Below, in pieces: positions 24,607 to 32,219 of a stretch of 32,219 bases of DNA. Position numbers and translations under genes: made by a program. Numbering within the stretch: position 1 is the stretch's first letter; every line of letters begins with the position of its first letter. Where the stretch lies: NCBI GenBank assembly GCA_034409055.1, contig DAOUMU010000263.1, positions 1-32,219 on the forward strand, in the 5' to 3' direction. Below the pieces are notes generated by a model that saw nothing but the letters and a program-made list of their open reading frames with translations, made no database searches and was not told the DNA's origin. The DNA comes from DAOUMU01 sp034409055 (lineage in GTDB: Bacteria > Chloroflexota > Anaerolineae > 4572-78 > J111).

Positions 24607-25587
24607 TTACGTCCCTCGCTCGCCGCGAACGTAAGGGATGCCCAAGGCAGCCGGAGCCCCCAGACGCTTGCGGATGGCTTCACGGGAGGAGAAAACCAGG
24701 GCCAGAACGGTGAAGAGATAGGGGATCATCTCCAACCAGACGCCCAGGATGGGATTGCTGGCGAAAGGCAGCCAGGCCACGGCTTGCAGGTCCAAGGGCA
24801 GGCGGCGCAATGCACCAAAGATATAGGCCCCCAGCACGGCCCGCCACGGATTCCAGCCGGCGAAAATCACCAGCCCGACGGCAATCCAGCCCTGGCCAGC
24901 GGTCATATCGTCGATCCAGAGCGGAGTGATGGCCAGCGATAGTGAGGCCCCCCCCAGGCCGGCAAACATTCCCCCGATAAAAACGTACAGGTAACGCTGC
25001 CAGACGACATTAATCCCGACTGCATCAGCGGCGGCCGGATATTCACCCACCGCTCGCAGGTATAAGCCAGGCCGGGTGCGTTCGATCCAGAACCAGACTA
25101 CCGGAACCAGGAGGAAGCCCAAATAAAGCACGATGTTTTGTTTGCCAAACAGGGGCCAAAGAATACTGGGACCGATCAAGGGTACATCGTACATAAAGGG
25201 CAGTTCAATCGCCGGTAGGCGGGGCACGTCACGAATCTGGACATATGACACGCCCAAGACCGAGGTCAGCCCGCGTCCAACAAAGGTTAGGGCCAACCCA
25301 CTGACCACCTGGTCACCGCGTAGGGTAACGGCCACCAGACCGTGGAGCAGGCTGAGCGTTCCGGCAGCCAGCATACCGAGCAAAACGCCGAGCCATGGGT
25401 TACCGGTGCCATACGAAACGGCAAAACCGGCCAGCGCGCCGACCAACATCATCCCTTCAACACCCAGATTCAGCACCCCGGAGCGCTCGGTAATCAGTTC
25501 TCCTAAAGTGGCAAACAAGAGGGGGGTACCGGTTCTCAGCCCGGCCCCAATGATATTGACGATAAAAACAAGACCTGTCAGTTCCAA
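24607..25587 (-). CDS. ABC transporter permease, nucleoside/BMP type (second permease)
   Basis: The 326-residue protein has about eight to ten helices and the typical LITERSGVLNLGVEGMM motif near its start, matching the smaller permease of purine-nucleoside importers (B. subtilis NupQ/YufQ type). It starts at a TTG preceded by GGGGGAGG about nine bases upstream, four bases after the stop of the partner permease. It is the last gene of the minus-strand transport operon. Substrate by family: purine or related nucleosides; exact specificity is not visible. Confidence 0.9.
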   Translation of the reverse strand: MELTGLVFIVNIIGAGLRTGTPLLFATLGELITERSGVLNLGVEGMMLVGALAGFAVSYGTGNPWLGVLLGMLAAGTLSLLHGLVAVTLRGDQVVSGLALTFVGRGLTSVLGVSYVQIRDVPRLPAIELPFMYDVPLIGPSILWPLFGKQNIVLYLGFLLVPVVWFWIERTRPGLYLRAVGEYPAAADAVGINVVWQRYLYVFIGGMFAGLGGASLSLAITPLWIDDMTAGQGWIAVGLVIFAGWNPWRAVLGAYIFGALRRLPLDLQAVAWLPFASNPILGVWLEMIPYLFTVLALVFSSREAIRKRLGAPAALGIPYVRGERGT

Positions 25588-25591
25588 CGTT

Positions 25592-26686
25592 CTAAACCTC
25601 CCCCGTGGTTACTGCTGCCGGTTTTACCAGGCGAATGCGGTAGCGCGTGAACGTGTCGGCGCTAATGACGCAGAATAGAATGATGCCTTGAATCATCAAG
25701 GGGATGCCGGCTGGCTGGATGGCATCTCCACCAACCAGCAGTCCACCGAACAAATAACCTACCAGGATAATGGCCAGTGGATTCAAACGGGCCAGCCAGG
25801 CCACAATGATGGCCGTAAAGCCATAGCCGGGTGAAAAACTCTCTTGCAAACGGTGGACTGCCCCGGCCAGTTCTGACATCCCGGCCAACCCGGCCAGCCC
25901 ACCGGAGAGGACCATGGCTAAAATGATGTTACGGGATAGGTTCATCCCGGCGTAACGGGCCGCATTGGGGTTATCGCCAATAACCTTTAACTCGTAACCC
26001 CATTTACTGTATTTAAGTACAACGTACAGCACGACTGCGGCAATGATGGCATAAACAATGCCCAGATGAGCGGTCATTCCCCGCAAAGCGGGCGCTATGT
26101 TAGCGTAGTCGGTCAAGCGGGGGAACCAAGCTGATTTAGGGAAGGGGGCAGTCAAACCAAATCCACCGGCGGCCCAGGGACCGTAGATGAAATAGTTATT
26201 GTACTGGATGGCCACGTAGGTTAACATAAGTGAGGAAATAATCTCGTTAACCCCTAACTTGGCCTTTAAGAAGCCGGGGATGGCTCCCCACAGCGCCCCG
26301 GCCACAAAACCGGCCACGGTCATCACGGCTAACATGACCGGCTGTGGCGTGTCAGCAGGGAGCCAGAACAGGGCAACCCCGGCTGTGGCCCATGCTCCTA
26401 GAAAAAGTTGTCCTTCGGCCCCAATATTCCACAAACGCATCCGAAAGGCAATAGCCACACCAAGCCCGGCCAAAATCAGCGGCGTAGCCTTGACTAGGGT
26501 GTCGGAAATGGAGTAGGACTCGAGGAAACCAGCTTTGAACATCTGCCAATAGGCGGTAATGGGATCAAGTCCGCCATAGGCCAATGGTATCGCCCCCAAA
26601 AGCAGGGCTGCCAACAAGGCCACAATAATGCTCAAATAGGGCATCCAGCGGGGAATATCTAATCTGGGTTCAATTTTAATTCGCAT
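25592..26686 (-). CDS. ABC transporter permease, nucleoside/BMP type (first permease)
   Basis: The 364-residue membrane protein contains ATPLILAGLGVAIAFRMRLWNIGAEGQ in two adjacent conserved stretches, typical of the larger permease of this importer class (NupP/YufP type). Its start overlaps the stop of the ATPase gene by 11 bases, so translation is probably coupled. It forms a heterodimeric channel with the following permease. Confidence 0.9.
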   Translation of the reverse strand: MRIKIEPRLDIPRWMPYLSIIVALLAALLLGAIPLAYGGLDPITAYWQMFKAGFLESYSISDTLVKATPLILAGLGVAIAFRMRLWNIGAEGQLFLGAWATAGVALFWLPADTPQPVMLAVMTVAGFVAGALWGAIPGFLKAKLGVNEIISSLMLTYVAIQYNNYFIYGPWAAGGFGLTAPFPKSAWFPRLTDYANIAPALRGMTAHLGIVYAIIAAVVLYVVLKYSKWGYELKVIGDNPNAARYAGMNLSRNIILAMVLSGGLAGLAGMSELAGAVHRLQESFSPGYGFTAIIVAWLARLNPLAIILVGYLFGGLLVGGDAIQPAGIPLMIQGIILFCVISADTFTRYRIRLVKPAAVTTGEV

Positions 26687-28208
26687 GGGCTGCCTCCACT
26701 TTTGCTCCAGCCATCATCAGCCCAATCTCGCCAACCCGTTCGTCTTCGGGGGGCACTTCGCCCACAATTTGCCCTTCATAAATAACGGTCAGGCGATCAG
26801 ATAATGAGAGCAGTTCGTCCAGGTCTTCCGAGATGAGTAAGATGCCCGCCCCCCGGTCTCGTTCGTCAATCAACATTTGATGAACCGCCTCAATGGCCCC
26901 AACATCTAAACCTCGGGTGGGGTAAACGGCGATCACCACCTTGGGCTGGCGAGAAATCTCCCGGGCCAGGATAAGTTTTTGTAGGTTGCCCCCAGAAAGA
27001 GACCTGGCTGGCGTATCAATATTGGGGGTCTTCACATCAAACTGCTTAATCAGTTGCTCGGCCTGCTCGCGGACCAGCGATAAGTCGATACGCCAGCCTT
27101 GACCGATAGGCGGCTGGCGATAGGCTTTCAGGATAAGGTTATCGGCCAGACCCAGGTTAGGCGATGAGCCGACGCCGGTGCGGTCGGCGGGGATGTAGGC
27201 CAACCCCCGGTCAATCGTGATTGTAGCTGGCTGATTGGTCACATCACGTCCCTGAACAATGACTCGTCCCCCAGCGGCGAGGCGCAGCCCTGTGATGACT
27301 TCGGCCAGTTCGGTTTGACCATTACCGGCCACCCCGGCTATACCTACCACTTCGCCAGAACGAACCGTCAACGATAAATGCCTAAGCGCTGGTAGACCCC
27401 GGTCATTTTCGCAAGAAATATCTTCGATCAGCAGCACCTCTGAACCGGGTTGGGCCGGTAGTTTCTTAATTCGGAACAGTACTTCGCGACCGACCATCAG
27501 CCGGGCCAATTCCGCTTTGGTTGTTTCCCGACCCTCCACCGTGGCCACCACCCGGCCTCGTCGCAAAACAGTGACCCGGTCGGCAATGGCTAAGGCTTCG
27601 TCAAGCTTATGGCTGATAAAAACCACGGTATGACCGGAGGCGGCCATACTGCGCAGCGTCTCAAATAAATCGATCACTTCCTGGGGAGTCAGGACAGCCG
27701 TGGGCTCATCCATAATCAGGATTTGTGCGCCCTGGTAGAGCATCTTCAAGATTTCAACCCGCTGCTGCTCCCCCACCGAGAGCTGCCAGATTTTGGCGTG
27801 GGGGTCCACGACCAGGCCAAATTTTTTGGATAACTCCATTACCTGGCCCTCAATCTCCTGATAATTGATGTAAAAGCGGGGCAAACTTTGGCCCAGAATC
27901 AGGTTTTCGGCGACCGTCTGGGTAGGCACCAGCATAAAATGCTGGTGGACCATACCAATCCCGTGGATAATGGCATCGCGCGGCGAACTGAAGTACACGG
28001 GCTGGCCTTTGATGAAAATCCGGCCTTCATCGGCCCGGTAAAGACCATCAAGGATGTTCATCAGCGTACTCTTGCCCGCCCCATTTTCGCCCAGCAGGGC
28101 ATGGATTTCGCCTTCCCGCACGGCAAAGTCCACCTGGTCGTTAGCCAATACACCCGGAAACCGTTTGACGATTCCCCGCATTTCAAAGGCAAATTGCGAC
28201 TCGTTCAA
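26676..28208 (-). CDS. Sugar/nucleoside ABC importer ATPase with two nucleotide-binding domains
   Basis: The protein has 510 residues. Domain 1: Walker A GENGAGKS (40-47), signature LSVGEQQR and Walker B ILIMDEP. Domain 2: a GVAGNGQTEL loop in place of a strict Walker A, signature LSGGNLQK, and VYPTRGLDVG where the Walker B acid is missing. A degenerate second domain is normal for the NupO/YufO and RbsA-type ATPases, so only one full catalytic site is expected. It is cytoplasmic and paired with the two permeases that follow. The gene is separated from the binding-protein gene by an intrinsic terminator, which would lower its expression. Confidence 0.93.
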   Translation of the reverse strand: MNESQFAFEMRGIVKRFPGVLANDQVDFAVREGEIHALLGENGAGKSTLMNILDGLYRADEGRIFIKGQPVYFSSPRDAIIHGIGMVHQHFMLVPTQTVAENLILGQSLPRFYINYQEIEGQVMELSKKFGLVVDPHAKIWQLSVGEQQRVEILKMLYQGAQILIMDEPTAVLTPQEVIDLFETLRSMAASGHTVVFISHKLDEALAIADRVTVLRRGRVVATVEGRETTKAELARLMVGREVLFRIKKLPAQPGSEVLLIEDISCENDRGLPALRHLSLTVRSGEVVGIAGVAGNGQTELAEVITGLRLAAGGRVIVQGRDVTNQPATITIDRGLAYIPADRTGVGSSPNLGLADNLILKAYRQPPIGQGWRIDLSLVREQAEQLIKQFDVKTPNIDTPARSLSGGNLQKLILAREISRQPKVVIAVYPTRGLDVGAIEAVHQMLIDERDRGAGILLISEDLDELLSLSDRLTVIYEGQIVGEVPPEDERVGEIGLMMAGAKVEAAHAN

Positions 28209-28248
28209 GCGTAAATCCCCTTCAGTTTTCTGATTTTTCCCCAGAGGT

Positions 28249-28278
28249 AAAAAAAGTACGCGGGTTTGTTAACCCGCG
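28249..28278 (-). terminator. Intrinsic terminator/attenuator after the binding-protein gene
   Basis: Read on the minus strand, CGCGGGTT, a four-base loop and AACCCGCG form a perfect eight-base-pair stem (28259-28266 with 28271-28278). A three-base spacer and seven T (28249-28255) follow. It lies about 50 bases after the stop of the binding-protein gene and about 40 bases before the ATPase start, where partial termination would give more binding protein than transporter. Confidence 0.85.
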
Positions 28279-28328
28279 CACTAGTATACTAACAAATTAG
28301 GATATTCGCCAATCTTAAATCGATACGA

Positions 28329-29810
28329 CTATTCAAGAGGCGGAATCTCAGCCGTGGGATCGAATCCTTCGACCAGGTAATCCATACAAATGGTGCAGGG
28401 TTCTCGGCCGGTGATGTTAAAGGCGGCCATGTAGCCTTCTGTCAGGCCTTCCAGGTCCGATTGGGTCAGGCTGACCCCGGCCGGAATTACTTCGTTCCCC
28501 TGGTTATCGTTGATGGGGCCGGTGAAGATGTCGAAGCGGGTGAAGGTACCGGCTTGCATTTGGGCCAACATTTCACGGACCTCGGGAATGACCGACTCAG
28601 GCACGCTCGGGTAGGGCTGCTGGCCCTCCATAAAGCCGTAGAGACCGAGCATACCATCAGCGGTTGACCCATAGAAATTTTCCGGCACCCAGGTGCCCCC
28701 CTGAACCCTTCCGACGAGATCTACATAGAGCGGCCCCCAGTTCCAGTAAGGAACAGTCAAGCAGCGTTCCTCAAGACCAAAACAGCCGTTTTCGGAGTCA
28801 TAGGCAATGCCACTCATTCCCCGTTCGGCGGCAGCCTGGACCGGACCGGCCGTGTCAGCACCGGTGATAATCACCGTGGCTCCAGCATCCAGCATCGACT
28901 CGGCGGCCTCGCGCTCCTTCACCGGGTCAAACCAGGTAAAGATCCAGCGAATGTCCATCACACAGTCGGGACAAGTGCGACGCATGCCCAGCGCAGCCGC
29001 GTTGGAGAGACGAATCACCTCGGCAATGGGGAAGGGAGCAATGATACCGATACGCTTGGAACCATCCTCGGCCGCCTTGGCCCCGGCAACCATCCCGGCC
29101 AGGTACTTCATTTCTTCCATAGCCCCGAAGACGTTACCAAAGTTGGAATCATTCTTTTTCTGGCCAGAGATGTGAATAAAGGCGGCATCTGGAAATTCTT
29201 CAGCCACCACCCCGGTCGGGTCCATGTAGCCGAAAGATGTGGTGATGATAACATCAAACCCCTGGCGGGCCAGGTTCCGGATGACGCGCTCAGAGTCAGC
29301 CCCCTCAGGGACGCTCTCTACGTAAGCCGTATGGACATTATCGCCAAACGTCTCCAAATACTTGCGTCCTTCGTTGTGAGCATAGGTCCAACCACCATCG
29401 CCAATGGGGCCAATGTAAACAAAGGCCACGTTTGTCTTGCCCTCTTCAATGGTTGGAAGTTGGGCGGCCTCTGGTTCCGCAACCGGCTCGACGCCAATAC
29501 CTAACACAGTTTGAGCATATTCAGCGGTGGGAATGCACAACTTCCAGCCGGGTTCGATAATGTTTACGTCCTCAATTTTAGCGTAGCTGTCATCAGTACC
29601 GGCTTTAGCGTTGGTCGCTTCGGCAATGGCCGGATAGGCCAGTACATCGCCAAAGAACTTGTCAGCAATCTTTGAGAGCCAGTCATCAGCCTGCACCACC
29701 ACGTCGGTATCGCACACGACCTCTTGCTGAGCCAAGGCGGCGGTTGGGGCCAGCGTTAAGATGAACGCCAGCAACGTTACCATACTTATGGCACTCACTA
29801 CCTTTTTCAT
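28329..29810 (-). CDS. BMP/PnrA-type nucleoside-binding protein with N-terminal LysM-like module
   Basis: The 493-residue protein has a signal peptide at 1-27 (KK, hydrophobic core, cleavage after ALA), with no lipobox Cys. Residues about 34-95 resemble a LysM unit: VVVQADDWLSKIADKFFGD, then IIEPGWKLCIP, bracketed by C33 and C92, which could form a disulfide. A Pro/Glu-rich linker (105-124) leads into a BMP-type ligand-binding domain from 125, with GPIGDGGWTYAHNEGR (134-149) and a GYMDP motif. It would capture nucleosides outside the membrane and feed the ABC importer. The usual family members are ~350-residue lipoproteins, so the extra module may replace the lipid anchor by binding the wall. 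AGGAGGA (complement of 29817-29823) precedes the ATG by six bases. The downstream terminator supports separate high expression. Confidence 0.93.
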   Translation of the reverse strand: MKKVVSAISMVTLLAFILTLAPTAALAQQEVVCDTDVVVQADDWLSKIADKFFGDVLAYPAIAEATNAKAGTDDSYAKIEDVNIIEPGWKLCIPTAEYAQTVLGIGVEPVAEPEAAQLPTIEEGKTNVAFVYIGPIGDGGWTYAHNEGRKYLETFGDNVHTAYVESVPEGADSERVIRNLARQGFDVIITTSFGYMDPTGVVAEEFPDAAFIHISGQKKNDSNFGNVFGAMEEMKYLAGMVAGAKAAEDGSKRIGIIAPFPIAEVIRLSNAAALGMRRTCPDCVMDIRWIFTWFDPVKEREAAESMLDAGATVIITGADTAGPVQAAAERGMSGIAYDSENGCFGLEERCLTVPYWNWGPLYVDLVGRVQGGTWVPENFYGSTADGMLGLYGFMEGQQPYPSVPESVIPEVREMLAQMQAGTFTRFDIFTGPINDNQGNEVIPAGVSLTQSDLEGLTEGYMAAFNITGREPCTICMDYLVEGFDPTAEIPPLE

Positions 29811-29989
29811 ATAGACTCCTCCTAGAATATTAAGTCACTATTCAGCCTATTAGCTATTAGCCCTAAGCTTCAGCTTGGGACTAAAGTTTACATTACTTAC
29901 TTACATCTTAGATTTGTATTAATTTTTTATGAGTTAACACCTCCTTTTTGGGCAACATATGCTACTGTAAATCGTTAGTGAATTATGTG

Positions 29990-30043
29990 GGGTAAGTTGC
30001 CAACTTGCCCACAGTACGTTGACAAGTTAGCAACTTGTCCTAC
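29990..30043. repeat. Twin mini-palindromes, second locus
   Basis: GGGTAAGTTGCCAACTTGCCC at 29990-30010 spans 21 bases, given here as its two arms: GGGTAAGTTG and CAACTTGCCC. Ten bases on, GACAAGTTAGCAACTTGTC (30021-30039) is followed by CTAC. The arrangement and words match 6071-6121, including the CTAC that follows the second hairpin at both loci. Confidence 0.75.
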
Positions 30044-30088
30044 GAAGTGAAAGTTGTCTCATTCCAACTAACAAGTATATTCAATAAA

Positions 30089-30116
30089 TGTCAGCCAAGC
30101 CAGTGACAAATGTCAC
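30089..30116. promoter_or_regulatory. TGTCA dyad, possible operator
   Basis: GTGACA-AA-TGTCAC (30103-30116) is a symmetric dyad, preceded by another TGTCA at 30089-30093. It lies about 280 bases upstream of the binding-protein start on the minus strand, which is far for a simple operator. It could also be part of the small repeats in this region. Confidence 0.25.
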
Positions 30117-30162
30117 CATTAAATTAGACAAAGGGCACATTAATTCTTGGGAAGCGAGCCCT

Positions 30163-31866
30163 TTACACAAACAGGGGGACGAGTTCAAATTTATCGACAT
30201 CAACCAGACCGTGGTCGGTTAGTTTAAGGGAAGGAATGACCGGTAGGGCTAAAAAACTCATAGCCATAAAAGGATCGTGCAACGGCGAGCCCAGTTGATG
30301 GGCCGCTTTGAGCAGTTCGTCCATCTGGTCTCTGACCCGCTCAATGGGCTGATCGCTCATCAAACCGGCCACGGGTAAGGGAAGTTGGGCCAAGATGGTG
30401 TCACCATTGATGGCGGCCATGCCTCCCTTTGTGTCGGCCACGGCGTGGGCGGCCGCCAGCATACTCTGCTCGTCTACCCCAATGACCACAATATTGTGAT
30501 GGTCGTGGGCCACGGTGCTGGCGATGGCCCCCCGCTTTAAGCCTATCCCCCGTACCAATCCTTTACCCACCCGACCGGTCGCCAGGTGACGCTCGATGAC
30601 CGCCATCTTGAGCAGGTCACGGTCGACATCGGCCACCACCTGGCCATCCGCGCGAGGGGGCTCCTCGATGATATGGTTGGTGATGAGTTGGTTGGGGATG
30701 GCCCCGATGATCCGGACCTGCTCACCTGCAACAGGAATTACCAGATCAACTTTGCTCCAGTCTATGTTCATCGAGCTGCGCAGAATACTACGCCGTACCT
30801 GGCGTTCCCAGGGCAGCATGACCCCATCTTGAGCCACCAGTTTGCCGCCCCGAAAAACCAACTCGGCTACAGGGGTCTGCAAATCCGAGAAAACCATCAA
30901 ATCGGCCCGGCGACCCGGGGCAATGGCTCCCCGATCGTGCAGATGGAAATATTCAGAGGGGTTGAGGGTGGCCATACGGAAGGCCCTGATGGGCGGCACA
31001 CCCGCGGTAATGGCCGTGCGTATCATGAAGTCGATATGTCCCTCCTCCAGCAAGTCGGCCGGTTGGCGATCGTCGGTACAGAAGCAAATCCGGCGTGAGT
31101 TTTCGGGGGTAATGAGGGGCAGCAGCGGTTTGAGGTTGTGGGCATTGGTCGCTTCACGAATAAAGATATACATGCCCAGGCGCAGTTTTTCCAGGGCTTC
31201 TGCCACCGTGGTACATTCATGGTCGCTGCCGATGCTGGCATTCACGTAAGCAATCAGCCTTTTGCCACTCAGACCGGGGCAATGACCATCTTTAACCACC
31301 CGCCGGAAGGAGCGAATTTTGTTGAGGGTGCTTTCATCCCCGGCCACCACCCCCGGAAAATTCATCACCTCGGCCAGGCCGATGACGTACTCCTCCCGTT
31401 GGAGGGGCTCTAAATCGTACCATTCCAGCGAAGCGCCGGTAGTTTCCATATGCGTACTGGGCACACAACTGGGCGCGTTGACGTAAACGCTGAGAGGGTT
31501 ATGCTTGGCCATTTCTAGCATGTAGCGGATACCCTCCAGCCCCAGTACATTGGCAATTTCGTGGGGGTCGGTCACGACGGTAGTAGTCCCCCGTGGCACC
31601 ACGGCCCGGGCAAATTCGGGGGGCGGAACCATAGCACTTTCAATATGAACGTGACTATCAATGAGGCCAGGGGCCACGTAGCGTCCGCCCAGGTCAATCG
31701 TCTGGTGGGCTTCATAAGACCCCAGCCCTACAATCCGAGAGTGGACGATGGCGATATCGGTTTCGATAATTTCACCGGTAAAAACGTTGAGTACTTTACA
31801 GTTTTTTAGCAGGGTGTCTGCCGGTTCGTCGCCCCGGGCAATTTTGATAATTTGTGCAAGTTCCAT
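30163..31866 (-). CDS. ade: Adenine deaminase
   Basis: The 567-residue amidohydrolase has the metal-binding SHVHIESAM (71-79) after GLID, then DPHEIANV (100-107), a SDHE motif, CTDDR in the middle, and a C-terminal half of the type found in bacterial Ade/AdeC (usual length about 570-590). It converts adenine to hypoxanthine and ammonia in the cytoplasm, for purine salvage or nitrogen use. AAGGAG (complement of 31873-31878) lies six bases before the ATG, and a good sigma-70-type promoter lies just upstream. It precedes the nucleoside importer genes in the same direction but is separated by 352 bases, so it is probably a separate unit in the same pathway. Confidence 0.96.
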   Translation of the reverse strand: MELAQIIKIARGDEPADTLLKNCKVLNVFTGEIIETDIAIVHSRIVGLGSYEAHQTIDLGGRYVAPGLIDSHVHIESAMVPPPEFARAVVPRGTTTVVTDPHEIANVLGLEGIRYMLEMAKHNPLSVYVNAPSCVPSTHMETTGASLEWYDLEPLQREEYVIGLAEVMNFPGVVAGDESTLNKIRSFRRVVKDGHCPGLSGKRLIAYVNASIGSDHECTTVAEALEKLRLGMYIFIREATNAHNLKPLLPLITPENSRRICFCTDDRQPADLLEEGHIDFMIRTAITAGVPPIRAFRMATLNPSEYFHLHDRGAIAPGRRADLMVFSDLQTPVAELVFRGGKLVAQDGVMLPWERQVRRSILRSSMNIDWSKVDLVIPVAGEQVRIIGAIPNQLITNHIIEEPPRADGQVVADVDRDLLKMAVIERHLATGRVGKGLVRGIGLKRGAIASTVAHDHHNIVVIGVDEQSMLAAAHAVADTKGGMAAINGDTILAQLPLPVAGLMSDQPIERVRDQMDELLKAAHQLGSPLHDPFMAMSFLALPVIPSLKLTDHGLVDVDKFELVPLFV

Positions 31867-31889
31867 CGGTTTCTCCTTTTTAAGACCCC

Positions 31890-31918
31890 ATTATCCTCTT
31901 TAAAGCGAACGGTGACAA
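31890..31918 (-). promoter_or_regulatory. ade: Sigma-70-type promoter of adenine deaminase
   Basis: Read on the minus strand, TTGTCA (complement of 31913-31918), a 17-base spacer and GATAAT (complement of 31890-31895) match the housekeeping consensus at five of six positions each. The start point would fall near 31883, giving a leader of under 20 bases that just contains the ribosome binding site. There is no room for a riboswitch in that leader. Confidence 0.6.
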
Positions 31919-32082
31919 ATTTTGACCAGAGTCTTGTGAGGCTTAGACATTGACAACCTACCAAGAATATGATATGTTGAGTTTTGATGCTGCTTTCTTA
32001 AAATTTTAGAATAGACCCATTGTGATTGCTCGATAATCAACCTCAATTCAGTCCAATAATAAACCTTAACGTAACTACCTGC

Positions 32083-32215
32083 CATGTCATTCTGAACGAG
32101 CGCAGCGAGTGAAGAATCCCCAAGGTTTTGGTAAAGTAGACCTCTTTTGGGCCAAAGTTTCGGAGATTCCTCGTCGTTTATGCCCTTTGGGTACTGCGCT
32201 CCTCGGAATGACATG
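32083..32215. repeat. Palindromic intergenic repeat, copy 2 (GTCATTC family)
   Basis: CATGTCATTCTGAACGAGCG at the left end pairs imperfectly with CTCCTCGGAATGACATG at the right end. The arms also carry GAAGAATCC and GGAGATTCC. The words GTCATTC, GAGCGCAG and the GAATC/GATTC blocks are shared with 5903-6041, but the centre is different. Confidence 0.85.
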
Positions 32216-32219
32216 AGGG

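Larger units (their letters stand above)
29811..30162. other. 352-bp intergenic region between adenine deaminase and binding-protein genes
   Basis: No gene was found. It holds the binding protein's ribosome binding site, a hairpin (CCCTAAGCT with AGCTTGGG, 29861-29879, one bulge), an A/T-rich stretch around 29890-29940 suited to a promoter, the twin palindromes at 29990-30043 and a TGTCA dyad near 30089-30116. A weak pairing of AAAGGGC with GCCCTTT just after the deaminase stop could end that transcript. I looked for the purine riboswitch core and did not find it. Confidence 0.7.
31867..32219. other. Intergenic region upstream of adenine deaminase
   Basis: No gene is supported. It contains the deaminase ribosome binding site and promoter (to 31918), about 160 bases without recognisable features (31919-32082), and a palindromic repeat at 32083-32215. 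A 104-codon open frame on the minus strand is built largely from the repeat. Confidence 0.75.

Noticed and set aside
25133..25678. 181-codon plus-strand frame opposite the permease genes
   Set aside because: It crosses the junction of two real minus-strand genes and is rich in Pro/Ser/Arg, as expected of a GC-driven shadow frame.
26676..28208. Second ATPase domain as a damaged gene part
   Set aside because: A degenerate second nucleotide-binding domain with the PTRGLDVG motif is normal for this importer family.
29811..30162. Purine riboswitch upstream of the nucleoside-binding protein
   Set aside because: The conserved junction and loop words of the purine aptamer were not found on either strand.
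30586..31098. 170-codon plus-strand frame opposite adenine deaminase
   Set aside because: It is a shadow of a well-conserved enzyme gene; no domain or ribosome binding site.
31900..32214. 104-codon minus-strand open frame
   Set aside because: More than a third of it is the translated palindromic repeat at 32083-32215, and it has no family features.

Overview
The window reads as part of a chromosome of a Chloroflexota (probably Anaerolineae-type) bacterium. That is an inference from gene style, not from a marker gene. The supporting signs are several GT39-type membrane glycosyltransferases, one with C-terminal paired beta-sandwich domains; a BMP-type binding protein that carries a LysM-like module and no lipobox; TTG/GTG starts; 7-bp tandem repeats; and abundant small palindromic intergenic repeats. 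No rRNA, tRNA, CRISPR array, phage gene or transposase gene was seen.

Layout. (1) 1-2572, plus strand: the C-terminal end of a GT39-like protein whose frame runs through a heptanucleotide repeat array, then a complete GT39. (2) 2620-2782: a 143-bp MITE-like element with 18-bp inverted ends and perfect 10-bp flanking direct repeats. (3) 2781-5464, minus strand: two GT2 glycosyltransferases. (4) 5465-6285: an 820-bp divergent intergenic region packed with four different inverted-repeat structures. (5) 6286-24485, plus strand: a long, tightly packed glycan assembly cluster. It holds a BcsA-like processive synthase, a 937-aa double GT2, a methyltransferase, a Wzm/Wzt ABC exporter pair, a GT4, three more GT2s, a second methyltransferase and three GT39-like proteins, the last two a tandem duplication. 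(6) 24559-24579: a terminator, then on the minus strand a purine/nucleoside uptake and salvage set. In transcription order this is adenine deaminase, BMP-type binding protein, attenuating terminator, double ATPase and two permeases. (7) The right edge carries a second copy of a palindromic repeat also present at 5903-6041.

How the genes may work together. The GT2 and GT4 enzymes would build a lipid-linked polysaccharide in the cytoplasm. Wzt, with its C-terminal glycan-recognition domain, and Wzm would export it. One of the methyltransferases may cap the chain, and the GT39 enzymes would add sugars from polyprenyl-phosphate donors outside the membrane. If the host is a Chloroflexota lacking LPS, the product is a surface or wall polysaccharide rather than O-antigen. 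The salvage set imports purine nucleosides or bases and deaminates adenine.

The most unusual feature is a short module of about 40-70 residues with a pattern like [IV]-[DH]-[IL]-[DES]-L near its start and G/N-x-P-[VL]-G near its middle. I see it six times in five GT2 proteins: N-terminal in three, twice in the double GT2, and C-terminal in one. I cannot match it to a named domain.
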